Source of the DNA: Ruegeria atlantica
GTDB lineage: Bacteria; Pseudomonadota; Alphaproteobacteria; Rhodobacterales; Rhodobacteraceae
NCBI GenBank assembly: GCA_013032095.1
Contig: WQBJ01000040.1
Location: forward strand, 1-34,084
Direction of reading: 5' to 3'
DNA: 34,084 nt
Numbering within the stretch: the stretch's first letter is position 1; every line of letters begins with the position of its first letter. Positions 1 to 7,828 of this stretch are shown in pieces. The notes under the pieces are model-generated. The model ran no database searches, had not been told where the DNA came from, and worked only from the letters and a program-made list of their open reading frames with translations. Both the position numbers and the translations under genes were made by a program.

Positions 1-109
1 CCTCATCAATGTAGTCGGACCAGTTATAAACACGCACCTCTTCGGCGAAGGCGGCTTGCGAAAGAAAGGTTACCATCAAAATTGCCGCGCTGGATTTCGT
101 CAGCAGCAT
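1..109 (-). CDS. Polyamine (putrescine/spermidine) ABC transporter substrate-binding protein, N-terminal part
   Basis: Only the first 36 codons are in the window. The protein starts MLLTKSSAAILMVTFLSQAA, a typical signal peptide with a likely cleavage after AFA, and the mature part begins EEVRVYNWSDYIDE. The VYNWSDYI stretch is the usual mature N-terminus of PotD/PotF-type periplasmic polyamine-binding proteins. A good ribosome binding site (GGGAGG) lies 5 bases before the ATG. It is divergent from the broken GntR regulator and the polyamine catabolic genes, which fits uptake of the same substrate. Known from family: captures putrescine or spermidine in the periplasm for an ABC permease. Inferred: the rest of the transporter lies to the left of the window. 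Confidence 0.8.
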   Translation of the reverse strand, partial: MLLTKSSAAILMVTFLSQAAFAEEVRVYNWSDYIDE

Positions 110-155
110 ATTTTCCTCCCATGATAGCTGATCGCCGAAAGGTTGGCTGCCAAAA

Positions 156-167
156 TTTTGATCAAAA
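156..167. promoter_or_regulatory. Palindromic operator candidate upstream of the polyamine-binding protein gene
   Basis: The perfect 12-base palindrome TTTTGATCAAAA lies 46 bases upstream of the binding-protein start and about 84 bases before the regulator start. Its core recurs at 948-957 in front of the glutamine-synthetase-like gene. A palindromic site on both sides of a GntR/FadR-type gene suggests the regulator's own operator. The assignment is inferred. Confidence 0.5.
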
Positions 168-250
168 AATAGTTTCGTTGCAACCTTGTTCTAAAAATTT
201 GATAGATTGTTTGGCCTAGGTCCGCAGAAAATTGGCAGGAAAGGAAACAC

Positions 251-892
251 TTGAGCGATAAAAAGCCCGAGCACAAAACAATTTATGTTCGAGTCAAGGT
301 GATGATACTCTTTGGGGAATTTATCCCCGGCCAACCGATCACAATTCTCGGTCTGTCAGAGGCGATTGGACCGGGTGTCACTCCGGTGCGTGAAGCAATT
401 CGACGTTTAATTGCCGAGGGTGCATTGCGCACGCTAAAGAACCGGCGCGTAGAAGTGCCTTAAATGTCCGAACACCAATAAAGTCAGATCGAATTGGTTC
501 GAATGTCCGTCGAGCCAACTCTGGCCACAATGGCGGTGGTGAATGCCGATAGCCGTTTAATTACAAAGTTGGAACAAATAGATGCGCTTGTAGGCAAGGC
601 TGTAGATGTTGGCGATACGCGCGAGTATTTGGCGGAAAACTATCGGTTCCACTTCACGCTTTACGAGGTGGCGGACGCATTGATATTGCGGCGGATTGCT
701 GAATCCTTGTGGCTTCAGGTTGGACCATCTTTGAGGGTCGTTTGTGGGCGGTTCGGAACTGAGAAATTGTTGGATCAGCACCGCGAAGCGATTTTGGCTC
801 TGCGAGATGGTGATGCTGAGAATGTCAAAAAAGCGATTGAAGAAGACATTCGTCAAGGGCTGGCTTTGGTTCGACAGACCCTTTCAGCTTAG
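251..892 (+). pseudogene. GntR/FadR-family (FCD) transcriptional regulator broken by two in-frame TAA codons
   Basis: Reading one frame from a TTG at 251 (AGGAAAGG just upstream) gives an N-terminal winged-helix domain with the GntR signature TPVREAIRRLIAEGALR, ending at RRVEVP. A TAA at 461-463, five codons (MSEHQ) and a second TAA at 479-481 follow. The same frame then continues as SQIELVRMSVEPTLATMAV and a whole FCD effector domain, ending in QTLSA. Without the two stops the protein would be about 213 residues, normal for the family. No frameshift is needed, so both lesions look like point changes such as CAA or GAA to TAA. A separate C-terminal start at the TTG at 494 is possible but would lack DNA binding. 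The intact ancestor probably controlled the flanking polyamine genes. Sequencing error at two nearby positions is less likely but not excluded. Confidence 0.8.
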
Positions 893-947
893 GATGGATT
901 GATTTTGACCGCTTTGATTTCAAAGTAGCGATTGACTAATTCAAAAA

Positions 948-957
948 TTTGATCAAA
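948..957. promoter_or_regulatory. Second TTTGATCAAA operator candidate, upstream of the polyamine operon
   Basis: The palindrome TTTGATCAAA lies 53 bases before the ATG at 1011. It shares the 11-base TTTGATCAAAA with the site at 157-167. A TTGACT element at 932-937 could be a -35 box, which would place the palindrome in the spacer, where a repressor would block the promoter. A third inverted repeat with a 2-base spacer, CTTTGA-TT-TCAAAG, lies at 912-925. Confidence 0.5.
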
Positions 958-1010
958 AGATGCGGGGCAAATTTAAATGTCTCGCGGTTTGAGGCATTTT
1001 GGAGGTTTTG

Positions 1011-2387
1011 ATGAAAAAGGTGATCGCAGCTACCTGGCAAGAAAGTCTGCCCGAAGAGTTTATCTCATTTGCTCAGGGCCGTCGTATCGAAGAGGTCGAG
1101 TGCATCGTCCCTGATCTTGTTGGAACCTCACGCGGCAAGGCAATGCCAGCCGTGAAATTCAATCCCTCCACAGACTTGGCGCTCCCGGTTTCGCTGTTTT
1201 ACCAGACGATCTCGGGCGAATATGTCGATATGGACATCGAGAGTCAGTGGCTCGAAAAGGACATCGTCCTAAGGCCCGACATGAGAACTGCCTGTTCGAT
1301 ACCGTGGTCGAGCGATCTTTCCCTGCAAGTGATCTGCGACATGTTTAACAGGGACGGAACTCCGCTTGAAATTGCGCCCCGCGAAGTTCTGCGGCGTGTT
1401 GTTAATTTCTATCGGGAAAAAGGCTGGAAGCCCGTTGTGGCGCCGGAACTTGAGTTTTACCTGACCAAGCCCAACCACGACCCGAATGAAGCAATTGAGC
1501 CTCCGGTGGGTCGGACAGGGCGCAAGGGTGCCAGCCGACAGGTCTATTCAATGGCGGCTGTGGACGAGTTTGGCGAAGTCATCGACACCATATACGACTT
1601 TGCCGAAGCGCAGGGCTTGGAAATCGACACCGTCATTCAAGAGGGCGGCGCCGGCCAGATTGAGATCAACCTGATGCATGGTGATCCTTTGCGTCTTGCC
1701 GATCAAGTATTCTACTTCAAACGCACGATCCGTGAGGCCGCGTTGAAGAACGGTGTATTCGCGACCTTCATGGCCAAGCCGATCCGAGACGAACCCGGTA
1801 GCGCTATGCATGTGCATCAAAGCATCGTGGATATCGAAACCGGCGAGAACATTTTTTCCAACGCGGATGGGACAGAGTCCGAACTGTTTCGCTGGTTTAT
1901 TGGGGGGGCTCAGAAGTATTTGATGCAGGCTGTACCGCTGCTCGCACCTTATGTGAACTCCTATCGCCGGATCACAGTAGAAGGGCAAAGCGCCCCCGCA
2001 AATATCGAGTGGGCGTCAGACAACCGGACGACCGGCCTTAGGGTGCCGCATTCCGGCCCTGCAGCGCGCCGGCTGGAAAACCGTGTAACGGGCATGGACT
2101 GTAACCCCTACATTGCCATTGCCGTGTCGCTGGCGTCTGGTTTTCTGGGAATGATGAATAAGACCGAACCTCGCCCGGAAGCCAAAAAGGAAGTGTGGGA
2201 AGCGGAGTATTCGTTACCTGCCAGCCTGCGCGAGGCCTTGGATATCTTTGACGAGGCTAAGGAAATTCGCGAACTGCTGGGTGAGGAATTCTGCCGCCTA
2301 TATGCAGACATCAAGCGCGCCGAAAACGAAGAATATCAACGCGAAATCTCCCCTTGGGAACGTCAGCACCTGTTGCTGAACGTCTGA
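1011..2387 (+). CDS. Glutamine synthetase family protein, gamma-glutamylpolyamine synthetase (PuuA-like)
   Basis: The 458-residue product belongs to the glutamine synthetase superfamily. Visible marks are the metal-binding PELEF (about residues 145-149), QEGGAGQIEIN (about 210-220), the ATP/metal motif SAMHVHQS (about 264-271), and the arginine-rich stretches SDNRTTGLRVP and RRLENRV near the end of the catalytic domain. I chose the ATG at 1011 because GGAGG lies 5 bases upstream; a TTG at 999 in the same frame has no such site. Known PuuA enzymes ligate glutamate to putrescine using ATP, the first step of the gamma-glutamylated putrescine pathway. The gene is followed after 14 bases by the aminotransferase and then by an FAD oxidoreductase, which supports a polyamine role rather than ammonia assimilation. 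The exact amine is unknown. Confidence 0.8.
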   Translation: MKKVIAATWQESLPEEFISFAQGRRIEEVECIVPDLVGTSRGKAMPAVKFNPSTDLALPVSLFYQTISGEYVDMDIESQWLEKDIVLRPDMRTACSIPWSSDLSLQVICDMFNRDGTPLEIAPREVLRRVVNFYREKGWKPVVAPELEFYLTKPNHDPNEAIEPPVGRTGRKGASRQVYSMAAVDEFGEVIDTIYDFAEAQGLEIDTVIQEGGAGQIEINLMHGDPLRLADQVFYFKRTIREAALKNGVFATFMAKPIRDEPGSAMHVHQSIVDIETGENIFSNADGTESELFRWFIGGAQKYLMQAVPLLAPYVNSYRRITVEGQSAPANIEWASDNRTTGLRVPHSGPAARRLENRVTGMDCNPYIAIAVSLASGFLGMMNKTEPRPEAKKEVWEAEYSLPASLREALDIFDEAKEIRELLGEEFCRLYADIKRAENEEYQREISPWERQHLLLNV

Positions 2388-2401
2388 TTTGAGAGGCTAA
2401 C

Positions 2402-3796
2402 ATGACAACCGTAGCAAATCATCTGCCCACCGCTGAATTGCAAGCCATTGACGCTGCTCACCACATGCACCCGTTTACGAGGGGTAAAGAGGTCAATCAG
2501 ATTGGCGCTCGGATCATCACCAGCGCCAAGGGCGTTTGGCTCAAGGATAGCGAAGGCCAAGAAATTCTGGATGGTATGGCAGGCCTGTGGTGTGTGAATA
2601 TCGGCTATGGCCGTCCCGAACTCGCCGACGTGGCCGCTCGTCAGATGCGAGAACTGCCATTCTACAATACGTTCTTTCAAACCTCGCATGTGCCCGCGGT
2701 GATGCTGGCCAAGAAACTGGCCGAGCTTGCACCAGGCGACCTGAACCATGTGTTCTTTGCCAATGGCGGATCGGATGCCAACGACACCAATATTCGCATG
2801 GTTCGCACGTATTGGGCCGAGAAAGGTCAGCCTGAACGTGATGTGATTATCTCGCGCTGGAACGGCTACCACGGATCGACCATCGGCGGCGCATCGCTGG
2901 GTGGCATGAAAGGCATGCACGCGCAAGGCGGTCTGCCGATCCCCGGAATCGAACTCATTGACGAACCGAACTGGTGGGCGGACGGCGGCGACCAGACTCC
3001 GGAAGAGTTTGCTCTGGCTCGAGCACAGCAGCTGGAAGAGAAGATCAAGGAAGTCGGCCCGGAAAAGGTTGCGGCCTTTATTGGCGAGCCGATCCAAGGC
3101 GCGGGCGGCGTCATCATCCCGCCAGCGACCTACTGGCCGGAAATTCAGCGAATTTGTGACAAATACGGAATTCTGCTGATTGCAGACGAGGTGATTTGCG
3201 GGTTTGGCCGGACCGGAAACTGGTTTGGTTCGCAAACAATGGGTATCAAGCCCGATATCATGACAGTGGCCAAAGGGCTTAGCGCGGGCTACGTACCGAT
3301 CGGTGCCTCCATCGTGTCGGACGAGATCGCCAAGGTCATTGGTGATACCGAGTTCAATCATGGCTACACTTATTCCGGTCACCCGGTTGCCTGTGCCGTC
3401 GCTCTTGAAAACCTGCGCATTCTTGAAGAGGAAAATGTGCTTGAGCACGTGCGCACCGTGGCCGGTCCGCATCTCAAAAAGAGGTGGGAAGAGCTAGCGG
3501 ATCACCCTCTGGTTGGCGAGGCACGCGTCGAGGGCCTGATGGGATCGATTGCTCTGACACCGGACAAGGCAACGCGTGCGCCATTTGCCGTTGATGCCGG
3601 AACTGTTGGCTATATTTGCCGCGAGCGGTGTTTTGCAAACAATATCGTCATGCGGCACGTTGGTGATAGGATGGTAATAGCGCCGCCTTTGGTCATCACC
3701 TGCGATGAAATCGATATCCTGGTGGATCGTGCCCGCAAATCTCTTGATGAATGTCTCGAGAAAATCCGCGCAGACGGCATTTTTAAAGCTGCATGA
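2402..3796 (+). CDS. Class III PLP-dependent aminotransferase, probably polyamine:pyruvate aminotransferase (SpuC-like)
   Basis: The 464-residue product has the full class III (omega) aminotransferase fold: the cofactor-binding NGGSDANDTN (about 121-130), SRWNGYHGST (about 151-160), the IADEVICGFGRTG motif with Asp262 for the pyridine nitrogen, and the Schiff-base Lys291 in TVAKGLSAGYVPIGA. Length and motifs match putrescine-pyruvate or taurine-type aminotransferases. Expected reaction: transfer of the terminal amino group of putrescine or a similar diamine to pyruvate, giving an aminoaldehyde and alanine. It sits 14 bases after the synthetase-like gene and 15 bases before the FAD enzyme, so all three are probably co-transcribed. 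A different amine substrate is possible, since this subfamily is broad. Confidence 0.8.
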   Translation: MTTVANHLPTAELQAIDAAHHMHPFTRGKEVNQIGARIITSAKGVWLKDSEGQEILDGMAGLWCVNIGYGRPELADVAARQMRELPFYNTFFQTSHVPAVMLAKKLAELAPGDLNHVFFANGGSDANDTNIRMVRTYWAEKGQPERDVIISRWNGYHGSTIGGASLGGMKGMHAQGGLPIPGIELIDEPNWWADGGDQTPEEFALARAQQLEEKIKEVGPEKVAAFIGEPIQGAGGVIIPPATYWPEIQRICDKYGILLIADEVICGFGRTGNWFGSQTMGIKPDIMTVAKGLSAGYVPIGASIVSDEIAKVIGDTEFNHGYTYSGHPVACAVALENLRILEEENVLEHVRTVAGPHLKKRWEELADHPLVGEARVEGLMGSIALTPDKATRAPFAVDAGTVGYICRERCFANNIVMRHVGDRMVIAPPLVITCDEIDILVDRARKSLDECLEKIRADGIFKAA

Positions 3797-3811
3797 AAAT
3801 AAGAGCTCCAA

Positions 3812-5113
3812 ATGGACCTGCTGACTGCAAACGATCGTCAGGGTGAGTACCCGAATTCTTACTATGCTGACGTAGCTGAAACGCTTGCCCCATTTCCAAA
3901 GGCGCAAGGTGCATTGGAGTGCGATGTCTGCGTCGTTGGGGCAGGCTTTACCGGACTGTCTGCCGCCTATCATTTGGCGCAGCGCGGATATGACGTTGTT
4001 GTTTTGGACGCACAACGCGTTGGGTTTGGCGCGTCGGGCCGAAATGGCGGTCAGGTCAGCATGGGCCAGAGGGTTGAGCAGGACACTCTGGAGAAAATGG
4101 TTGGTGAAGCCCACGCCCACCAGCTTTGGGATATCGGTGCTCAGGCGGTTGATCTGGTCCGTTCGTTGACCAAAACACCCGAAGTTCGAACTGAGTTCCA
4201 TGATGGAGTAATCCACACCGTACATCGGGAACGATATCAGGCGCACAACGCTGAGTATGTCGAGCATATGTCCAGCAAATACGGGTACGACAAAATCCGC
4301 TTGCTGGACAAGGACGAGTGTCGCCATCTGGTTAATTCGCCAGCCTATTTTGGCGGAACCCTGGATATGGGGGCAGGGCACGTAGACCCGTTTGAACTGG
4401 TGCTTGGTTTGGCGCGTCTAGCGGTGGACGCTGGAGCGCGAATTTTCGAGCAATCGAAAGTTGTGGCGCTCAAGGAAGGCGACCCTGCTACCGTCGTGAC
4501 TGATAATGCCACCATAACGGCGCGCTATGTGGTCTTGGGATGCAATGGATACCTGGGCAATATGCACAAGCATGTGGCCGAGCGGGTGATGCCGATCAAT
4601 AACTTCATCGTTTCCACCAAACCGCTTGGCCGCGAGGCTCAGGAAGAAATTATCCGCAACAATTATGCCGTGGCGGACAGCAAGTTTGTGATCAACTATT
4701 TCCGTTTTTCGGACGATCACCGTCTTCTGTTCGGTGGAACGGAGTCTTACGGTTACAAATTTCCAGCTGACATAGCTGGCGCTGTGCGCAAGCCGATGGC
4801 CGAAATCTTCCCGCAGCTCAAAGATGTGGAAATCGACCATGCCTGGGGAGGAACGCTGGGGATCACCATGAACCGCATGCCCCACTACGAACGCATATCC
4901 GGTAACATTCTGTCGCTATCAGGATTCTCGGGCGCGGGCGTTGCCATGGGAACGTTGTCAGGGCAAATCGCCGCTGAAGCCATTGCCGGTCAGGCAGAGC
5001 GTTTTGATGTCATGGCCAAGGTTCCCACAAAGACTTTCCCTGGAGGCCCGATGCTGCGCACACCTCTGTTGGTACTTGCCATGCTCTGGTTCAGTTTGCG
5101 CGACAAGCTTTGA
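3812..5113 (+). CDS. FAD-dependent amine oxidoreductase, PuuB-like gamma-glutamylputrescine oxidase
   Basis: The 433-residue DAO-family protein has a dinucleotide-binding VVGAGFTGLSAAYHLAQRG at about residues 41-59 (GAGFTG at 43-48), followed by the FAD-contact region GASGRNGGQVS. A C-terminal SGFSGAGVAMGTLSGQIAAE is the second FAD-contact motif seen in PuuB and related oxidases. Known PuuB oxidises gamma-glutamylputrescine to the aldehyde with release of ammonia and hydrogen peroxide. The gene lies 15 bases after the aminotransferase. The start ATG has only a weak upstream site (GAGCTCC). The end, FSLRDKL, is a short hydrophobic and basic tail. No dedicated PuuC aldehyde dehydrogenase or PuuD hydrolase follows in this window. 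Confidence 0.8.
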   Translation: MDLLTANDRQGEYPNSYYADVAETLAPFPKAQGALECDVCVVGAGFTGLSAAYHLAQRGYDVVVLDAQRVGFGASGRNGGQVSMGQRVEQDTLEKMVGEAHAHQLWDIGAQAVDLVRSLTKTPEVRTEFHDGVIHTVHRERYQAHNAEYVEHMSSKYGYDKIRLLDKDECRHLVNSPAYFGGTLDMGAGHVDPFELVLGLARLAVDAGARIFEQSKVVALKEGDPATVVTDNATITARYVVLGCNGYLGNMHKHVAERVMPINNFIVSTKPLGREAQEEIIRNNYAVADSKFVINYFRFSDDHRLLFGGTESYGYKFPADIAGAVRKPMAEIFPQLKDVEIDHAWGGTLGITMNRMPHYERISGNILSLSGFSGAGVAMGTLSGQIAAEAIAGQAERFDVMAKVPTKTFPGGPMLRTPLLVLAMLWFSLRDKL

Positions 5114-5421
5114 CGAATTGGATCGGAGATGGCTCGTCCAGAGTTAGCAGATCGGGTTTTGACAACACCACCCGACCAATGGCCAGCATTTGTTACTCGC
5201 CACCCGGCAGGCAGCTTGCCTGCATATGACTGCGTTCGCGCGGGTAGGGGAAACGTTCATAGATTACTTCCATCTCTGAACGTTCTGCGTCCATGTCGTC
5301 GCGCTGATATGCCATTATTTTAAAGGTTTTGTTTCATCACTGTGTGCAGCAGCTCATCCATGGCTTGCACGCCGCTCTGCAATCGAAGAATTTCAACAAG
5401 AAATGGCATTGAATGACCCGT
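5114..5421. other. Gap between two convergent genes, with a short hairpin and weak small ORFs
   Basis: This 308-base stretch separates the FAD oxidoreductase from the convergent IclR gene. It holds a perfect 7-base stem with a 3-base loop (GCAGGCA-GCT-TGCCTGC, 5207-5223) and a 7-base inverted repeat, AACGTTC/GAACGTT (5252-5258 and 5278-5284). Neither is followed by a strong T run, so they are weak terminator candidates. A 64-codon frame at 5129-5323 (plus) starts 15 bases after the previous stop with GGAG upstream but resembles nothing I know. A 29-codon frame at 5320-5409 (minus) begins MPFLVEILRLQSGVQAMDEL and directly follows the IclR gene; it could be a tiny gene or a remnant. Confidence 0.4.
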
Positions 5422-6174
5422 CTAGGTGCAATTTGCTACAATTTCTCTTGCAGCCCGGTTCAATCGTTCAACTGCAGTTTCAACGAACGCATCGTCAAAC
5501 CTGCTTAGAAGTCCGAAGGTAGAAAGCGTTAGAAAAACCTTTTTCTCATCTGAGAATACCGGAACAGAGACAGCGCCGAGATCGGGTTCATTTTCTCCCC
5601 GGTTCAACGCGAAACCCTGAGCTCGGATTTGGTCCAGCTCTTTTTCCAATCCTTCATTGTCCTGAACGGTCTGTTCGGTAAGTGCGGCTAAGGAATACGC
5701 AGCTAGGCTCGCAGTTCGCTCTTTTTCCGAAAGGGTCGACAGCCATATCTTTCCTTGCGCTGTTGAGTGTATCGGCAGGATTGTCCCGACTTTTATGTTA
5801 ATGTTTATGGGTCGATTTGACGGCGACACCGCCATGCAGATGGGGCCGCCTTGTGAGAACCGACTGGCCATCACCGATTCGTTCAAATCAATACTTGCCG
5901 CTGTTATGATGGGTTTCACGACCGATGCCAGCGGGTTTGTCTCCCGCTCCAACCTACCCAATTCTTCAATCCTGTGGCCGAGGCAATAAACCCCGCGCCG
6001 ATAGGAGGTGAGGGCTCCGACTATTGTAAGGGTAGTCAGAAACCGGTGCGCTGTGGCCAAGGTCATACCTAGTTCGTCAGCAACCGTGTTCGCAGAGATT
6101 TCCCTGCGTTCGGAACTAAATAGACCCAGTATTTCGAAACTCTTTACAACGGAACCGTTCAGTTTTGTTGCCAT
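5422..6174 (-). CDS. IclR-family transcriptional regulator
   Basis: The 250-residue product has an N-terminal winged helix (NGSVVKSFEILGLFSSERRE, then the recognition region MTLATAHRFLTTLT) and a C-terminal IclR effector domain with LPIHSTAQGKIWLSTLSE and the closing pattern LGAVSVPVFSDEKKVFLTLS. I chose the ATG at 6174 because GGGAAG lies just upstream and the family usually starts close to this motif; an in-frame ATG at 6234 would add 20 residues. The gene is divergent from the aldehyde dehydrogenase, so it most likely controls that operon and itself from the shared region. IclR proteins commonly control aromatic and hydroxy-acid catabolism. The ligand is unknown. Confidence 0.85.
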   Translation of the reverse strand: MATKLNGSVVKSFEILGLFSSERREISANTVADELGMTLATAHRFLTTLTIVGALTSYRRGVYCLGHRIEELGRLERETNPLASVVKPIITAASIDLNESVMASRFSQGGPICMAVSPSNRPININIKVGTILPIHSTAQGKIWLSTLSEKERTASLAAYSLAALTEQTVQDNEGLEKELDQIRAQGFALNRGENEPDLGAVSVPVFSDEKKVFLTLSTFGLLSRFDDAFVETAVERLNRAAREIVANCT

Positions 6175-6288
6175 TTTTTCTTCCCGAATGATGCGCCGAT
6201 TTAAACGTCCGGTTTCATTGCACTGATCAAGCATGCACTTGTGGCAACTTTAGTTGGGCGTCACCCATTTAGGTGGTTAATATTGCAC

Positions 6289-6368
6289 ATAGTGAGAAGA
6301 ATCAAATTTATTTGACATCAAATTTATAATTAGCTCATCATGTGATCTAATAATTTCGTATAGTGAGA
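6289..6368. promoter_or_regulatory. IclR/aldehyde dehydrogenase divergent promoter region with paired direct repeats
   Basis: Between the two divergent starts I see two copies of ATCAAATTTAT (6301-6311 and 6317-6327, 16 bases apart start to start) and two copies of ATAGTGAGA (6289-6297 and 6360-6368). A perfect TTGACA hexamer at 6312-6317 falls between the first pair. The -10 partner is unclear. A 16-base period puts both copies near one face of the helix, which fits binding of an IclR dimer. Binding is inferred. Confidence 0.4.
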
Positions 6369-6379
6369 TAGGAAGAAGC

Positions 6380-7828
6380 ATGAAGGTCGGCGTGTTCATC
6401 GACAATACTGACAGTAACGCAGCGTCCGGTGGTTGGTTTGAAAGAAGGAACCCCGTATCCGGAGAGATCGTTACGACAGCAGCTGCTTGCACCGCTGAGG
6501 ACGTTGAACGCGCTGTTCAATCCTGTGCCTCGGCCTTCAAGGAATGGTCCAAGACAGGCCCGAACCTCCGCCGCGCTGTCTTGAACAAATGCGCTGATGC
6601 TTTGGATGCCAAGGCTTCTGAATTCATGCGTTTGGGAGCAGAAGAAACGGGCGGGTCTGGCCCCTGGATTGGTTTTAACGTGATGCTGGGGGCAAGCATT
6701 CTGCGCGAAGCGGCATCCATGACGACACAGATCAAGGGTGACATTATCCCATCCGACAAACCGGGCACCATGGCTATGGCTTTTCGTCAGCCAGTTGGGG
6801 TTTTGGTCGGTATGGCGCCGTGGAACGCTCCAGTAATTCTGGCGGTTCGGTCTTTTGCCATGGCGATCGCCTGCGGCAACGCTTTAGTCATGAAGGCGTC
6901 GGAAAAATGCCCGGGCCTTCACCGCCTAATCGGTGACGCGATGGCTGAAGGCGGGCTCCCCCCTGGAGTTCTGAATATCATAACTCACTCGGCCGAGGAT
7001 GCGCCTGAGGTCGTCAATGCTCTCATCGATCACCCGTTGACACGACGCATTAATTTTACTGGATCCACCAAGGTGGGGCAGATCGTAGCCGAACGCGCAG
7101 CCAAACATCTAAAGCCTTGCCTTTTGGAGCTTGGGGGTAAAGCGCCTCAGATCGTGCTTGACGATGCAGATATTCCCGCGGCCGTGAATGCCGCCATCTT
7201 TGGCGCCTTTATGAACCAGGGTCAGATTTGCATGTCGGCTGAGAAGATCATCCTGTTGGAGTCGATCGCGGACGAATTTGCCGATCAGTTTGCCAAAAGG
7301 GCCGAAACTTTGAAGGTAGGCAGGCCCAATGAAAAGGTTCATATCGCGTCGGTCGTCGATAGGGATACGATCAATCACGCTGCCGCATTAATTGACGATG
7401 CAGTCGCCAAAGGCGGAATAGTTCGCTCGGGCGGCGCACCGGACGAGGGCACGATTATGCCGGCAACCATCGTCGACCATGTCTCACCGGATATGGCAAT
7501 TTATTCCGAAGAGAGCTTTGGTCCTGTAACCACAATCATCCGCGTGAAAGACGTCGAAGAAGCGGTGAAAGTTGCAAATGACACTGAATATGGCCTCACT
7601 GCTTCGGTCTTCAGCCAGAATACGCGCCGGGCTATGGAAGTTGCCAAGCAGATTCACACCGGGATCTGCCACATCAACGGACCGACAGTGGGTGACGAAG
7701 CCCAGATGCCCTTTGGCGGGACCAAGCGTTCGGGATACGGTCGTTTCGGCGGCAGCGCCGCTATCGACGAATTCACCGAATTGCGCTGGATCACCATAGA
7801 AGACCCCGACCAGCACTACCCGATTTGA
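6380..7828 (+). CDS. NAD(P)-dependent aldehyde dehydrogenase, aromatic aldehyde (vanillin/salicylaldehyde/benzaldehyde) type
   Basis: The 482-residue ALDH-superfamily protein has the substrate/cofactor motif MAPWNAP (Asn149), Lys172 of the NAD site, INFTGSTKVG (about 224-233), the general base Glu250 in LLELGGKAP and the nucleophile Cys284 in NQGQICMS, so the active site is complete. The overall layout resembles vanillin and salicylaldehyde dehydrogenases more than betaine or succinate-semialdehyde ones; this is judged by eye. Likely reaction: an aromatic aldehyde to the matching benzoate. It has a good ribosome site (AGGAAGAAGC before ATG) and opens the operon divergent from the IclR regulator. 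Its stop overlaps the start of the next gene, so the two are translationally coupled. It could also serve the polyamine pathway as a PuuC substitute, but the neighbours argue for an aromatic substrate. Confidence 0.85.
   Translation: MKVGVFIDNTDSNAASGGWFERRNPVSGEIVTTAAACTAEDVERAVQSCASAFKEWSKTGPNLRRAVLNKCADALDAKASEFMRLGAEETGGSGPWIGFNVMLGASILREAASMTTQIKGDIIPSDKPGTMAMAFRQPVGVLVGMAPWNAPVILAVRSFAMAIACGNALVMKASEKCPGLHRLIGDAMAEGGLPPGVLNIITHSAEDAPEVVNALIDHPLTRRINFTGSTKVGQIVAERAAKHLKPCLLELGGKAPQIVLDDADIPAAVNAAIFGAFMNQGQICMSAEKIILLESIADEFADQFAKRAETLKVGRPNEKVHIASVVDRDTINHAAALIDDAVAKGGIVRSGGAPDEGTIMPATIVDHVSPDMAIYSEESFGPVTTIIRVKDVEEAVKVANDTEYGLTASVFSQNTRRAMEVAKQIHTGICHINGPTVGDEAQMPFGGTKRSGYGRFGGSAAIDEFTELRWITIEDPDQHYPI

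Noticed and set aside
2363..4381. Long minus-strand open frames over the aminotransferase and FAD enzyme (369 and 295 codons)
   Set aside because: They lie wholly under well-supported plus-strand genes, have no family resemblance and no ribosome sites; they are by-products of codon use.
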